NCBI GenBank assembly: GCA_947488175.1 | Contig: CANKYO010000001.1 | Location: 186,001-250,000, forward strand | Reading direction: 5' to 3' | Length of the DNA stretch: 64,000 bases | From: an uncultured Paracoccaceae bacterium | Lineage (GTDB): Bacteria > Pseudomonadota > Alphaproteobacteria > Rhodobacterales > Rhodobacteraceae | Shown here: piece after piece, positions 28,644 to 39,763 of the stretch | Position numbering within the stretch: the first letter of the stretch is position 1 | Layout: the number at the start of each line of letters is the position of its first letter | Notes under the pieces: generated by a model | Told to the model about the DNA's origin: nothing | Databases searched by the model: none | The model's input: only the letters and a program-made list of their open reading frames with translations | Position numbers and translations under genes: made by a program

Positions 28644-29449
28644 CCCACCCCGCCGAGACCTTCCGCGCCCTTCATATCAAGGGCGATCCGTTCATCATGG
28701 TCAATGTCTGGGACCGGGGAACGGCCAAGATGATGCAGTCGATGGGAGCAAAAGCGCTTGCGACATCATCAGCAGCGCATGCCTTTACCATGGGGCGGCC
28801 AGATGGCGGCACCATCAGCCGCGACGAAGCCCTTGCCCATGCAGCAGAAATCCTGTCGGTCGTGACCGTGCCAGTGCAAGGCGACTTCGAAAACGGGTTT
28901 GGTGACGATCCCGACACCTGCGCCGAAACGGTTCGTTTGGCAGCCGAAGTCGGGCTGGCAGGCATCTGCATCGAGGATATCAGCACAGAAGGCTTTGACG
29001 CCTATGACTTTGATCTGGCCGTCGAACGGATCAAAGCATCCGCCGACGCAGCACGCAACCTGCCGCATGATTTCGTTCTTACAGCCCGGGCCGACGGCAT
29101 CTTGCGCCAACGTTACGATTTGGATGAAACGATCCGTCGCTTACAGGCATTTGAGGCCGCAGGCGCCGATTGCCTCTATGCACCACTGCCCGCAAAAATG
29201 AACGATCTTGCACAAATCTGTTCAGCAACCAACGCTCCGGTCAACGCACTTGTTGCAGGATCATATGCTCAGCAACCCCTGAAAGCCTTCGCAGAAATCG
29301 GTATCGCGCGTATCTCACTCGGTTCATCGCTTGCCAACATCTGCCAGAAAGCCATCCATGACGCCGCGAACGCGATGTTGGACCATGGAGATTTCGAACC
29401 ATTACTCGCGGGCATCAAAGGTGGCAAGATCAACGCCTTGCTGAAATAG
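28640..29449 (+). CDS. Isocitrate lyase/phosphoenolpyruvate mutase family protein
   Basis: 269 residues. TIM barrel of the ICL/PEP mutase superfamily: FIMVNVWDRGTAKMMQSMG near the start, VQGDFENGFGDD near residue 80 supplying the metal site, and GICIEDI and FVLTARADG later. It lacks the KKCGH motif of isocitrate lyase, so it is one of the generic carboxy-vinyl or oxaloacetate-type lyases of unknown substrate. It overlaps ada by ATGA and has a perfect hairpin after it. Confidence 0.85.
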   Translation: MTHPAETFRALHIKGDPFIMVNVWDRGTAKMMQSMGAKALATSSAAHAFTMGRPDGGTISRDEALAHAAEILSVVTVPVQGDFENGFGDDPDTCAETVRLAAEVGLAGICIEDISTEGFDAYDFDLAVERIKASADAARNLPHDFVLTARADGILRQRYDLDETIRRLQAFEAAGADCLYAPLPAKMNDLAQICSATNAPVNALVAGSYAQQPLKAFAEIGIARISLGSSLANICQKAIHDAANAMLDHGDFEPLLAGIKGGKINALLK

Positions 29450-29452
29450 AAA

Positions 29453-29478
29453 AGGCCCGCAAAGACGTTTGCGGGCCT
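29453..29478. terminator. Bidirectional terminator hairpin
   Basis: AGGCCCGCAAA pairs perfectly with TTTGCGGGCCT around GACG. It lies three bases past the stop of the PEP-mutase-like gene. On the minus strand the stem is followed by TTTTC, so it should also end the transcript of the converging outer-membrane gene. Confidence 0.8.
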
Positions 29479-29525
29479 CACTATTCTGCTGGACACCCCA
29501 AAGAAGTGGTCAGCATATGATTATA

Positions 29526-30182
29526 TTAGAAGCGGTAGGATGCCCGCAGCGTACCGGTCAACACTTCGACATCCAGCCCATCAGTCACGTAGTCGTCGAA
29601 CTGATGCTGCAGAATTTCACCACTAACGATCCAGTTTGGCGTAGCGAGGTACTTCACACCACCACCAAAGAACGTGCCATCACCATCGCCGTCAACAGCA
29701 GCAGTGTCGGAACTTGTCGTCGCCTGTGCCCAGCCACCAGCCAGATATGGCAGGAACTGACCAGCATCGTAGCCTAGCAAAAGTTTTGCACGCGCGACTG
29801 AGTCGACTTCAAAGGAATCGTCAGCAATCGCGTCTGCGATGGAAGGCTCAATCGACGTGCCATCGTAATCCAATTCACCGCCCAACACGACTGTACCGAA
29901 GTCATACAGATAACCGGCGTGTACACCAAAAAGCGCACCGGTTTCGTCATCATCAACGGCGTCGGCGCCGCCCAATTCCGCGCTCAAATCGCCAAAGCCA
30001 AGTTGGCCACCGACGTAAAACCCAGTCCAGTCTGTGCCGGGCGCAACAACGACGGGTGGTGGTGCAACAGGTGCAGGTGGTGCTACAGGTTCGGCCAGAC
30101 CGCCCGCTGCAGCCATACCGCCAACAAGAATGAGAGGCAGTGCGAACATGCTCGAACGAGCGGTTGTAAATGTCGGTTTCAT
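29526..30182 (-). CDS. Outer-membrane beta-barrel protein (small porin-like)
   Basis: 218 residues. A signal peptide (SSMFALPLILVGGMAAAGGLA) is followed by a proline-rich stretch (PVAPPAPVAPPPVVVAP) and then alternating strands beginning TDWTGFYVGGQLGFGD. The protein ends in aromatic F (LRASYRF), the outer-membrane assembly signal. Size fits an eight-stranded barrel of the OmpA/Omp25 type. Codons before 30182 are non-family. It is probably an abundant structural surface protein; no substrate can be named. Confidence 0.85.
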   Translation of the reverse strand: MKPTFTTARSSMFALPLILVGGMAAAGGLAEPVAPPAPVAPPPVVVAPGTDWTGFYVGGQLGFGDLSAELGGADAVDDDETGALFGVHAGYLYDFGTVVLGGELDYDGTSIEPSIADAIADDSFEVDSVARAKLLLGYDAGQFLPYLAGGWAQATTSSDTAAVDGDGDGTFFGGGVKYLATPNWIVSGEILQHQFDDYVTDGLDVEVLTGTLRASYRF

Positions 30183-30403
30183 TTTATTCTCCGTTAATCG
30201 GGTTACCGTGTGGGTTAACTGGCAGTTAATAGAAAAAGTTCCATAGCCCTCACGCGTCTGTGATGGGCTTCGGCAAATATGGGCATGAAAACCAGACGCC
30301 AGTCGGCCAACTTTAGCCCATAATTGAAACAATTGAATTGATTTCGCTCAACTGTTCGAAAATTTTCGGATCACCGCCTATAAATGAGGCATTTTTTTGA
30401 CGG

Positions 30404-31498
30404 CTATGCAGGTGTCGCCAATTGGCCACCATTGCAGGGACGCGCCACAGCGGTCGTGCCCGCAGCCGATATCGGCAGCCCGCGCGCCACCCGGACGGCA
30501 AGATAAGCAAAGGCCTGAGCCTCCAACATATCACCATCCAGACCAACAGACTCGACGGGCTGAACCGGACATCTCAGCGCAGCCTCCAGGCGATCCATTA
30601 TCGTCGCATTCTTGCGACCGCCCCCTGTCACCAGGACCTTCGACGGCGCGATAGGACAATGCGCCATCGCACGGGCGACCCCCTCAACCGCGGCGGCAGT
30701 CAGGGTGGCAATCGCATCGGCATCGTCTAACGCTGCAGTCTGGCCAAGCAAGGCCGCAAAATCATCCCGGTCCAGCGATTTAGGCGGGGGTTTCTCAAAA
30801 TAGGGATGCAGCGCGAACGCGGCCAAGATACCCTTGTCGACCTGTCCTTGACGGGCCAATGCGCCAGCATCATCAAATGCCAATCCGCGCCGCTGGCGCA
30901 TGGCATCATTGATCGGCGCATTCGCCGGCCCCGTATCAAACGCCAAAAGCGCACCATCCTCCTCTGGCCGGGCCAGCCGCGGATCAACCCAAGTGATGTT
31001 TCCCACGCCCCCCAGGTTCAAAAACGCCATCGGCGCCTCAGCCTTCAACCACTTCGCCAAAGCAAAATGATAAAACGGGGCAAGCGGGGCACCCTGCCCG
31101 CCTCGCCTGACATCTTCGCTGCGAAAATCCCAAGCCACGGGATAGCCCAATGCGCAGGCGATCCGGTATCCATCACCACATTGATGGGTCCGACCCTGCG
31201 CAGGGTCATGGGCCAGCGTCTGCCCGTGAAAACCGGCCAGATCAATCCCGCCAAACGGACGCATCACCGCAATATGGGCGTCTTCGACAATCCGGGTCGC
31301 CGCATCCACACCATCACCCGGCCAGCGCCCCAGATGTGCACGCAACACTGACTGTTCCGCAGTGGAATAGGGCCGATAGGATGTGGGACCAAACCCATGG
31401 ATTGCAACGCCATCTGTCCGCAGCACCGCCGCATCAACCCCGTCCAGCGAGGTCCCCGACATCGTGCCAAGGGCGGTGACCACATCTGCCTGCAACAT
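30404..31498 (-). CDS. anmK: Anhydro-N-acetylmuramic acid kinase
   Basis: 364 residues. It phosphorylates and opens 1,6-anhydroMurNAc released from cell-wall turnover. [15 protein letters not shown] at residues 10-24 is the ATP-binding signature, and [23 protein letters not shown] and [14 protein letters not shown] follow. The open frame extends 90 codons upstream into the antisense of tyrS, which is not real. It is divergent from tyrS with 63 bases between, an arrangement common in alphaproteobacteria. Confidence 0.95.
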   Translation of the reverse strand: MLQADVVTALGTMSGTSLDGVDAAVLRTDGVAIHGFGPTSYRPYSTAEQSVLRAHLGRWPGDGVDAATRIVEDAHIAVMRPFGGIDLAGFHGQTLAHDPAQGRTHQCGDGYRIACALGYPVAWDFRSEDVRRGGQGAPLAPFYHFALAKWLKAEAPMAFLNLGGVGNITWVDPRLARPEEDGALLAFDTGPANAPINDAMRQRRGLAFDDAGALARQGQVDKGILAAFALHPYFEKPPPKSLDRDDFAALLGQTAALDDADAIATLTAAAVEGVARAMAHCPIAPSKVLVTGGGRKNATIMDRLEAALRCPVQPVESVGLDGDMLEAQAFAYLAVRVARGLPISAAGTTAVARPCNGGQLATPA

Positions 31499-31561
31499 AC
31501 GCTTTCCCTTGTCCCGCGACGCCCTTATAGACTGCACCACGCAATTCACGGGAACAAGCCA

Positions 31562-32812
31562 ATGACCTACCATCCCAAATCCGATTTCATCAGCATCATG
31601 ATGGAGCGCGGCTTTCTTGCCGACTGCACGGATTATCAGGGCCTCGACGAGGCGCTGAGCAAAGGGGTGGTGCCCGCCTATATCGGCTTTGACGCAACCG
31701 CGAAATCGCTGCATGTGGGCTCGCTCATCCAGATCATGATGCTGTGCTGGCTGCAAAAGACCGGGCACAAACCGATCACGCTCATGGGCGGCGGCACGAC
31801 CAAGGTCGGCGATCCGTCATTCCGGGCCGATGAACGGCCCCTGCTCAGCCCTACCCAGATCGATGAAAACATCGCCGGGATCAAACAGGTCTTCTCGGCC
31901 TACCTGACCTATGGCGACGGCCCAACCGACGCAATGATGATCAACAATGCCGAATGGCTGGACGATCTGAACTACCTCGATTTCCTGCGCGATATCGGGC
32001 GGCATTTCTCCATCAATCGGATGCTGTCGTTTGAGTCCGTGAAATCGCGGCTGGACCGGGAACAATCCCTGTCCTTCCTCGAATTCAACTACATGATCCT
32101 GCAGGCTTATGACTTCCTCGAACTCAACCGGCGCTACGGCTGCCTGCTGCAGATGGGCGGCAGTGACCAATGGGGCAACATCGTCAACGGGATCGACCTG
32201 ACCCGGCGCGTGTTGGATCACGAAATCTACGGGCTAACATCGCCGCTGCTGACCACAAGCGACGGCAAGAAAATGGGCAAGTCAGAGGCCGGGGCCGTCT
32301 GGCTGAACCCAGACATGTGCAGCCCTTACGAATTCTGGCAGTTCTGGCGCAACACCACCGACGCGGATACCGGGCGTTTCCTGAAACTCTACACCGAACT
32401 ACCGGTCGATGAATGCGACCGTCTCGGCGCGCTGGAAGGGGCCGAAATCAACGCGGCCAAGATCATCCTCGCCAACGCGGTCACCACCCTGCTGCACGGC
32501 GCCGAAGCAGCCAAAGCGGCCGAGGCGACAGCCCGCGAAGTCTTTGAAAAAGGCGGCATTGGGGATGACCTGCCGACACTGACGCTCAGCGATGAAGAGC
32601 TTGGCGAAGGGATCTCAATCGTACAACTCATCGTAAAATCCGGGCTGGCCAAAAGCGGCAAGGAAGCCAAGCGCCTGATCGCCGAAAACGGGGCGCGCAT
32701 CAACGATGAACCATTGACCAACGCAGGGTTGATGATCGACGCAACAACACTCACCACCCCGCTCAAACTGAGCGCTGGCAAAAAACGGCACGCGCTGGTG
32801 CAATTGGGCTAA
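31562..32812 (+). CDS. tyrS: Tyrosyl-tRNA synthetase
   Basis: 416 residues. Class I synthetase. [18 protein letters not shown] holds the HIGH-like [20 protein letters not shown] binds tyrosine, and [14 protein letters not shown] carries the KMSKS equivalent KMGKS. The last 70 residues form an S4 RNA-binding domain ([19 protein letters not shown]). The start at 31562 ([10 protein letters not shown]) is taken; upstream in-frame sequence is the anmK antisense. Confidence 0.96.
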   Translation: MTYHPKSDFISIMMERGFLADCTDYQGLDEALSKGVVPAYIGFDATAKSLHVGSLIQIMMLCWLQKTGHKPITLMGGGTTKVGDPSFRADERPLLSPTQIDENIAGIKQVFSAYLTYGDGPTDAMMINNAEWLDDLNYLDFLRDIGRHFSINRMLSFESVKSRLDREQSLSFLEFNYMILQAYDFLELNRRYGCLLQMGGSDQWGNIVNGIDLTRRVLDHEIYGLTSPLLTTSDGKKMGKSEAGAVWLNPDMCSPYEFWQFWRNTTDADTGRFLKLYTELPVDECDRLGALEGAEINAAKIILANAVTTLLHGAEAAKAAEATAREVFEKGGIGDDLPTLTLSDEELGEGISIVQLIVKSGLAKSGKEAKRLIAENGARINDEPLTNAGLMIDATTLTTPLKLSAGKKRHALVQLG

Positions 32813-33021
32813 CCGCCCGCACAAACACTGTCAGAAAGCGCCACCCGGTTGACCCAAAACGATTGGGTCCTTGTCAATCTGGCTGCGCGCCATTGCGCTT
32901 TTACAGCGCATCGCGCGATGATTTTGTCCCGTTTTCTGCAAAAATCTGCTATGCAGGTCCAGCAGACATTACTGCATAAAACCATCTATTTCTGAAACAA
33001 AACAATATTGGAGACGTCATT

Positions 33022-33540
33022 TTGCGATATTTCACCGCTTCACTTGCCATGATCATGACCATCCTTGCACTGTCGGTTCTTCCGACCACCTCGGCAGCTC
33101 AGGACACAGACAACCTCAATCGGTTGGATCTGCAAAAAAGCACAGCAGCCCTGTCAGACGCCGCACGGCGCGCATCACTAAGCGCCGGTGTTGCGGACCC
33201 GGGTGCCATTGCGTGTGATGGCTTCGTGTGCACCTGCCAAGGCACGTTCGACTGCGCATGGCTGGCCTATTTCTGTAGTGTCTCGGGCGGCATCCGTGGG
33301 TTTGATGGGGAATGCTACACCCCTGCGCGCGACCCGGATACAAATCGGGCCGTGCTTGATCTGCAACTGACACTCATGCCGAACATGCCCGTTGGCGCGG
33401 AATGCAAAGGCATCTTCTGCACATGTACCGGCGGCGAAAACAGCAACGACTGCCAAAGGCTCGAGGCGACCTGCGCTGATGACGTGCAATGCATTGGTGA
33501 CAATTGTGGTTGCATCGGCGGCTCCGTCGACGACAGCTGA
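33022..33540 (+). CDS. Secreted cysteine-rich protein with duplicated C-x4-C-x-C motif
   Basis: 172 residues. It has a signal peptide of about 26 residues (cleavage after SAA or SAAQ). Fourteen cysteines fall into two similar blocks. Block 1 (65-85) reads CDGFVCTCQG...DC...FC; block 2 (128-151) reads CKGIFCTCTG...DC...TC, so CxGxxCTCxG...DCxxLxxxC is repeated. Extra cysteines are at 98, 157, 162 and 164. The even number suggests disulfides in the periplasm or outside. The start is TTG with GGAGA ahead. I recognise no family. A strong terminator follows, so the gene is monocistronic. Confidence 0.75.
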   Translation: MRYFTASLAMIMTILALSVLPTTSAAQDTDNLNRLDLQKSTAALSDAARRASLSAGVADPGAIACDGFVCTCQGTFDCAWLAYFCSVSGGIRGFDGECYTPARDPDTNRAVLDLQLTLMPNMPVGAECKGIFCTCTGGENSNDCQRLEATCADDVQCIGDNCGCIGGSVDDS

Positions 33541-33546
33541 TATTTC

Positions 33547-33580
33547 GGGGCGCAGCACCGCGCTGCGCCCCGGCTCTTTT
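33547..33580 (+). terminator. Intrinsic terminator after the cysteine-rich gene
   Basis: GGGGCGCAG pairs with CTGCGCCCC around CACCGCG (33547-33571), followed by GGCTCTTTT. It begins six bases past the stop codon and fits a Rho-independent terminator on the plus strand. Confidence 0.85.
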
Positions 33581-33602
33581 GTCAGATATCAGTGCTCCAA
33601 CG

Positions 33603-33746
33603 TCAGACGAAAAGACGGGTAATGGGAAGCAAGACCAGTCCAACCGGAAACGTCACCATCCCGGCAAAAATGGCCGCTCCCAATGGCGTGGGACGAACCG
33701 GCGGGGAAATGATCCCGGCGACAGGTTTGGGTTTGGTATTACTCAT
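33603..33746 (-). CDS. 47-residue single-helix membrane protein
   Basis: An ATG at 33746 opens a 47-residue frame: MSNTKPKPVAGIISPPVRPT, then a hydrophobic stretch LGAAIFAGMVTFPVGLVLLP, then basic ITRLFV and stop. It has the look of a conserved microprotein: a proline-rich cytoplasmic lead, one membrane helix and a positive tail. The ribosome site (GGTGG) is close to the ATG and weak. It is divergent from the FemAB-like gene, 46 bases apart. No family recognised. Confidence 0.5.
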   Translation of the reverse strand: MSNTKPKPVAGIISPPVRPTPLGAAIFAGMVTFPVGLVLLPITRLFV

Positions 33747-33792
33747 ACCACCATTAACCCGGATTTAGGTTTCCAATGGCTTAACGACGGTC

Positions 33793-34590
33793 ATGGAATT
33801 GCCTCTGCAACAACACCCGACTTTCGGCACGGTCCTCGGGCTAATCGGCACCAGGATTGAGCGGATTGACCTGCACGGTGCTGCCCCGACCCAGATCATC
33901 AGACGTTTCGGGCTCGGCTTTGCGCCGCGCGGCCCGGTCTGGGTACGGGAAAACCCGGACGCGTTGCGAAACAGCCCCATCCGGGTGCTAAACGCCGAAC
34001 AGCCCGGCCAGATATACAGGCAGGCAGGCTTTCGGCAGATCATGACAGCGGCATATGTCGCTGAACTGGATTTGCGCGGCACGCCTGACACCCGGCAGGC
34101 AAAACTTCATGGCAAATGGCGCAACGCGTGGCGCAAATCGCAGCGTTGCAAACTAAAACTTCACCAAACCCGCTTTGATCCTGCCTTGCACGGCTGGCTG
34201 TTGCAGGCGGACCGCGACCAGCAACAGGCCAAACGTTTTCGCGCCCTGCCCCATAGCATCATCCACGCCTATGCAGCCATCAGCCCGCGGGATGTGATCG
34301 TGTTCACCGCCAAGCAGAAACATGATGTGATCGCTGCGATGCTGTTTCTGCAGCACAGCCCGGTGGTGACATATCATCTGGGCTGCACTGGCGAAACCGG
34401 GCGCGTATGCAACGCACATCACGCTCTCCTTCTTCACGCAGCCGACCACTTCGCCGAAAATGGCTTCACCCGGCTCGACCTTGGCACGGTCGACACCGAA
34501 AACACGCCCGGCCTCGCCCGGTTCAAGATCGGCAGCGGGGCAACCGTGCGCCCCCTCGGCGGCACATGGCTGCGACTGCCCTTCGCCTGA
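33793..34590 (+). CDS. FemAB/BioF2-like GNAT-fold acyltransferase
   Basis: 265 residues. Two GNAT-like halves: the first ends at about 110 with LDLRGTPDTRQAKLHGKWRNAWRKS, matching the R/K-rich KxRxxxRKS segment of FemAB-like proteins. The second contains VIAAMLFLQHSPVVTYHLGCT and GFTRLDLGTVDTENTPGLARFK, the KxxFG-like acyl-acceptor region. Relatives transfer amino acids or acyl groups to peptidoglycan or lipids. The substrate here is unknown. Confidence 0.7.
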   Translation: MELPLQQHPTFGTVLGLIGTRIERIDLHGAAPTQIIRRFGLGFAPRGPVWVRENPDALRNSPIRVLNAEQPGQIYRQAGFRQIMTAAYVAELDLRGTPDTRQAKLHGKWRNAWRKSQRCKLKLHQTRFDPALHGWLLQADRDQQQAKRFRALPHSIIHAYAAISPRDVIVFTAKQKHDVIAAMLFLQHSPVVTYHLGCTGETGRVCNAHHALLLHAADHFAENGFTRLDLGTVDTENTPGLARFKIGSGATVRPLGGTWLRLPFA

Positions 34591-34683
34591 CGGACCCGTC
34601 CGGCATTTTTCGGTGTTGGTCGGTGCGATCATGGTGCAGGGTCTGGCTGTCCACTCAGCAGCCGAATCCATGGGGCACCCGCA

Positions 34684-35532
34684 ATGACACAATTCCTCGT
34701 CTACGATGTCTTTACCGACGACGCCTTCGGCGGCAACCAGCTTGCCGTGATCCCCGATGCGACCCACCTGCCGGATGACAAACTGCAAAGCATCGCGCGC
34801 GAATTCAATTTCTCCGAATCCACCTTCGTCTATCCGCCCGCCGATCCGGCGCATACGGCACGGGTACGGATCTTCACACCAACCATGGAAATCCCCTTTG
34901 CCGGGCACCCGACCATCGGAACGGCCATCGCCCTGCATGATCTGGGGCACAAGGGTGCCATGACACTGGAACTCGGCATCGGGCCGATCCCCTGCACGGT
35001 CAGCGACACAGGCGCCAGCTTCCAGACCAGCGCCCCCCTTGAATATCTCGCCACACCCGATCCGGCGCTTGTCGCCGCCGCACTCGGCCTGCAACCCGGC
35101 GACGTCAAGACTGACACCCATGCGCCGACACAGGCCAGCCTCGGCCTGCCCTTTGTGATCGCCGAACTGCAGACCGAAAACGCGCTGAACGCCTGCACCC
35201 CATCCGTCGACCACATCAGGCAAGGCGCCACACAATACCCGGCAGGGCTGGATTTCGCGCTTTATGCCTATGTCAGACAAGGCAACACCATCGACGCCCG
35301 CATGTTCGCCCCGCTCGACAACATCACCGAAGACCCGGCCACAGGCAGTGCTGCGGCCACACTTGCCGCACTGTTGACGGAATTGGCGGGGGCACCACAG
35401 ACTGTGACGATCCGCCAGGGCTTTGCCATGGGCAGACCGTCGATCATTCAGGCCACGACAACCCATGCGCCGATCAAGGTCACTATCAGCGGCCAGGCGG
35501 TCAAAACGATGGAGGGGACGCTTGTCATCTGA
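34684..35532 (+). CDS. PhzF family isomerase/epimerase-like protein
   Basis: 282 residues. It begins MTQFLVYDVFTDDAFGGNQL, the family's opening. The catalytic glutamate sits in NFSESTFVYPP near residue 45, and FAGHPTIGTAIAL and EDPATGSAAATLAALL mark the two symmetric halves. PhzF itself isomerises a phenazine precursor, but no other phenazine genes are here and most family members have unknown substrates. The downstream transporter gene starts within its last eleven bases. Confidence 0.9.
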   Translation: MTQFLVYDVFTDDAFGGNQLAVIPDATHLPDDKLQSIAREFNFSESTFVYPPADPAHTARVRIFTPTMEIPFAGHPTIGTAIALHDLGHKGAMTLELGIGPIPCTVSDTGASFQTSAPLEYLATPDPALVAAALGLQPGDVKTDTHAPTQASLGLPFVIAELQTENALNACTPSVDHIRQGATQYPAGLDFALYAYVRQGNTIDARMFAPLDNITEDPATGSAAATLAALLTELAGAPQTVTIRQGFAMGRPSIIQATTTHAPIKVTISGQAVKTMEGTLVI

Positions 35533-36487
35533 TCCAACCCCGGTCTGCGCATATGACATCAACGCCGATGGCAATGCCACCGCCGTGACCGACAGCGGCG
35601 CACACCCGGCCAATGAAGGCGCCGCCTATCGCTGGCTGCATTTTGATCTGTCCGCGCCAAGGCTGGACACATGGTGCCATGAAAACCTGCCCCCGCTGGC
35701 GACCCGGACCCTGCTTGCGGTGAAAACACGGCCACGCGTCGATGATCTGGATGACGGGCTGATCGTGACATTGCGGGGGATCAACCTCAACGAAGGGGCC
35801 GAGGTCGAAGATATGGTCTCGCTCCGACTGTGGGTGGCGCCCTGGCTGGTGGTCAGTGTGCGCAGACAGCGTGTTTTTGCGATGGAGGATCTGCGCGGCC
35901 AGATCGACGCCGGGAATGCCCCCGTCAGCCCCGCCCACCTGATCGCGCGGATCACCGAAAGCCTTGTGGACCGGATCGAACGGGTCTCGCTCGATGTCGA
36001 AGACCGGGCCGACCAGCTCGAAGACTGCATTTACGATAATGGCGAAACCGAAGCGAACGAACTCGCCCCGCTCCAGCGCAGTGTCATCAAGCTGCGGCGC
36101 CATGTCGGCCCGATGAACGACACGGTCAAGGCGCTGGCGACAATCGACACCCCGCTGATGACCAAGAAACTACGGCACCGGCTGCGCGACACCGCCAACC
36201 GCGCGACCCGGTCCGTCGAAGAACTGCACGAGGTCGCGGACCGGCTCAGCGCACTCAGCGAACATATCGACATGGTCAATGATTCCCGGCTCGGGCGAAA
36301 CAGCTATATCCTGTCGGTCATCGCGGCCATTTTCCTGCCGCTGGGCTTCCTCACCGGGCTGTTCGGGGTGAATGTCGGCGGCATGCCCGGCGTCGACAGC
36401 CCCTATGGCTTTGCCATTCTCTGCGGTGTGATGATTCTGGTCGGGCTGGCCGGTTACCTGATCTTGCGTCTGATCCGCTGGTTTTAA
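35522..36487 (+). CDS. CorA/ZntB-type divalent metal transporter
   Basis: 321 residues. A large cytoplasmic N-terminal region (to about 260) ends in a long helix, followed by two membrane helices: YILSVIAAIFLPLGFLTGLF and AILCGVMILVGLAGYLILRL. The loop GVNVGGMPG replaces the strict GMN of CorA and is typical of ZntB-like zinc transporters. The start is taken as TTG 35522, preceded by GGAGGGG at good spacing. An upstream in-frame extension lies within phzF. Translationally coupled to phzF; fur/mur follows. Confidence 0.85.
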   Translation: MSSDPTPVCAYDINADGNATAVTDSGAHPANEGAAYRWLHFDLSAPRLDTWCHENLPPLATRTLLAVKTRPRVDDLDDGLIVTLRGINLNEGAEVEDMVSLRLWVAPWLVVSVRRQRVFAMEDLRGQIDAGNAPVSPAHLIARITESLVDRIERVSLDVEDRADQLEDCIYDNGETEANELAPLQRSVIKLRRHVGPMNDTVKALATIDTPLMTKKLRHRLRDTANRATRSVEELHEVADRLSALSEHIDMVNDSRLGRNSYILSVIAAIFLPLGFLTGLFGVNVGGMPGVDSPYGFAILCGVMILVGLAGYLILRLIRWF

Positions 36488-36553
36488 CCCGGCGGCGCTG
36501 GAAACCCGGGCCAAGGCTGGTTATCAGGGACCCACAGACAGACCGGGATATAC

Positions 36554-36976
36554 ATGACCGACACCATCATCTCCCGCTGCGAGGCGAATGGACTTCGCAT
36601 GACCGACCAGCGCCGGACCATCGCCGCCGTGCTCGAGGCCGCGGATGATCACCCGGATGTTGAGGAACTCTATAACCGCGCCTCCGCCGCCGATCCGCGG
36701 ATTTCGCTGGCGACGGTCTACCGGACGGTGAAGCTGTTTGAAGAGGCGGGCATCCTGGAAAAGCACGAATTCGGCGACGGGCGCGCGCGCTACGAATCCG
36801 CCGACCGGGACCATCACGACCACCTGATCGACATGCATTCCGGCGAAGTGATCGAGTTCGTTGATCCCGAAATCGAAGAACTGCAGGAACGGATCGCGGC
36901 CAAACTCGGCTATAAACTCATGGGGCACCGGCTGGAACTCTACGGCGTGCCGCGAAAACCTGAAACCAGCGACTGA
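36554..36976 (+). CDS. Fur-family metal-responsive regulator (Fur/Mur type)
   Basis: 140 residues. The helix-turn-helix contains RISLATVYRTVKLFEEAGI, and the metal region DHHDHLIDMHSGEVIEFVDPE is typical of the Fur/Mur branch in alphaproteobacteria, where the sensor often responds to manganese. It has only one cysteine (near residue 9), so the CxxC structural zinc sites of classical Fur are missing. It overlaps the following EamA gene by one base (TGATG). Confidence 0.88.
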   Translation: MTDTIISRCEANGLRMTDQRRTIAAVLEAADDHPDVEELYNRASAADPRISLATVYRTVKLFEEAGILEKHEFGDGRARYESADRDHHDHLIDMHSGEVIEFVDPEIEELQERIAAKLGYKLMGHRLELYGVPRKPETSD

Positions 36977-37866
36977 TGGAAAACCTGCGCGGTGCGCTTT
37001 TCATGGTCATCGCCATGGGCTGCTTCGCGGTCGAGGATGCACTGATCAAATCACTGTCCGGCACAGTCCCCGTCGGGCAGGTCCTGTCGATCACCTGCGC
37101 CGGCGGCCTGCTCGCCTTCATCGGCTGGTTCCTGATCCGTAACATCCCGCTCTGGCAGCCCGAATACCTGCACCCCAAGGTCCTGATGCGCAGCGGCGCC
37201 GATGTCATCGGCTCCTGCCTCTTTGCTACCGCCCTCACGCTTGTACCGCTCACCACGGCCTCTGCGGTCATCCAAGCCACTCCGCTGGTCGTGGCCACCG
37301 GGGCCGCGCTCTTTCTGGGGCAAGAGGTCGGGTGGCGGCGCTGGCTGGCCATCGGGATCGGCTTTGCCGGCATTCTGATCATCGTGCGCCCGGGGCTGGA
37401 GGGGTTCAACAGCGCGGTCCTGCTGGCCGTTGCGGGCATGCTGGCGCTGGCCGCCCGCGACCTGCTGACGCGATCATTGCAGGTGGGTCTCTCCGGCCCA
37501 CAACTCGCCGCGCACACATTCCTCCTGATCATCCCGGCGGGATACGCACTTTCCGCCATATTAGGCCAGCCTTTCGTTGTCCCAAACGCCTATGAGGCAC
37601 TCCTACTCCTCGGCTGCATCACCATCGGCATCGCCGCATATCTGGCACTGGTCGCCGCCACGCGACACGGCAACGCCGGCATCATCTCCTCCTTCCGCTA
37701 TTCGCGCATGGTCTTCGCGCTGATCCTCGGTTTCGCCGTCTTCGGTGAAATCCCCGACGCGCCCACATGGATCGGCACCGCCATCATCATCGCAACCGGC
37801 CTCTTCACCCTTTGGCGCGAGGCGCGACTGCACCGTACTTCCCTTGCGTCACAACCCGCGCTATAG
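36976..37866 (+). CDS. EamA/DMT-family transporter
   Basis: 296 residues with about ten hydrophobic helices in two repeated halves. The first repeat ends with the loop LGQEVGWRRWLAIGIGFAGI, the second with FGEIPDAPTWIGTAIIIATG, both characteristic of the drug/metabolite transporter superfamily. Substrate unknown. It overlaps the fur-like gene by one base, so the two are co-transcribed; a role in metal or metabolite efflux would be guesswork. Confidence 0.88.
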   Translation: MENLRGALFMVIAMGCFAVEDALIKSLSGTVPVGQVLSITCAGGLLAFIGWFLIRNIPLWQPEYLHPKVLMRSGADVIGSCLFATALTLVPLTTASAVIQATPLVVATGAALFLGQEVGWRRWLAIGIGFAGILIIVRPGLEGFNSAVLLAVAGMLALAARDLLTRSLQVGLSGPQLAAHTFLLIIPAGYALSAILGQPFVVPNAYEALLLLGCITIGIAAYLALVAATRHGNAGIISSFRYSRMVFALILGFAVFGEIPDAPTWIGTAIIIATGLFTLWREARLHRTSLASQPAL

Positions 37867-37898
37867 AGCGCGCGATACCGCTAACACCCTGCCCCTAG

Positions 37899-39691
<1,793 letters not shown>

Positions 39692-39713
39692 CCGGTCGAA
39701 CCGGCATCACGTC

Positions 39714-39743
39714 AAAAAAAAGGGAGGGGTCAAACCCCTCCCT
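39714..39743 (-). terminator. Intrinsic terminator of the PRC-barrel gene
   Basis: A nine- to ten-base G/C stem (GGGAGGGGT with ACCCCTCCC around CAA) at 39721-39743 is followed on the minus strand by eight T residues. It ends the PRC-barrel gene and may act on the converging GNAT transcript as well. Confidence 0.85.
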
Positions 39744-39763
39744 CTTATCGGATCTGGACGCAA

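Noticed and set aside
34153-35613. 486-residue minus-strand frame opposite the FemAB-like and phzF genes
   Set aside because: Antisense shadow with glycine/arginine/cysteine-rich sequence and no recognisable domain; both plus-strand genes are secure.
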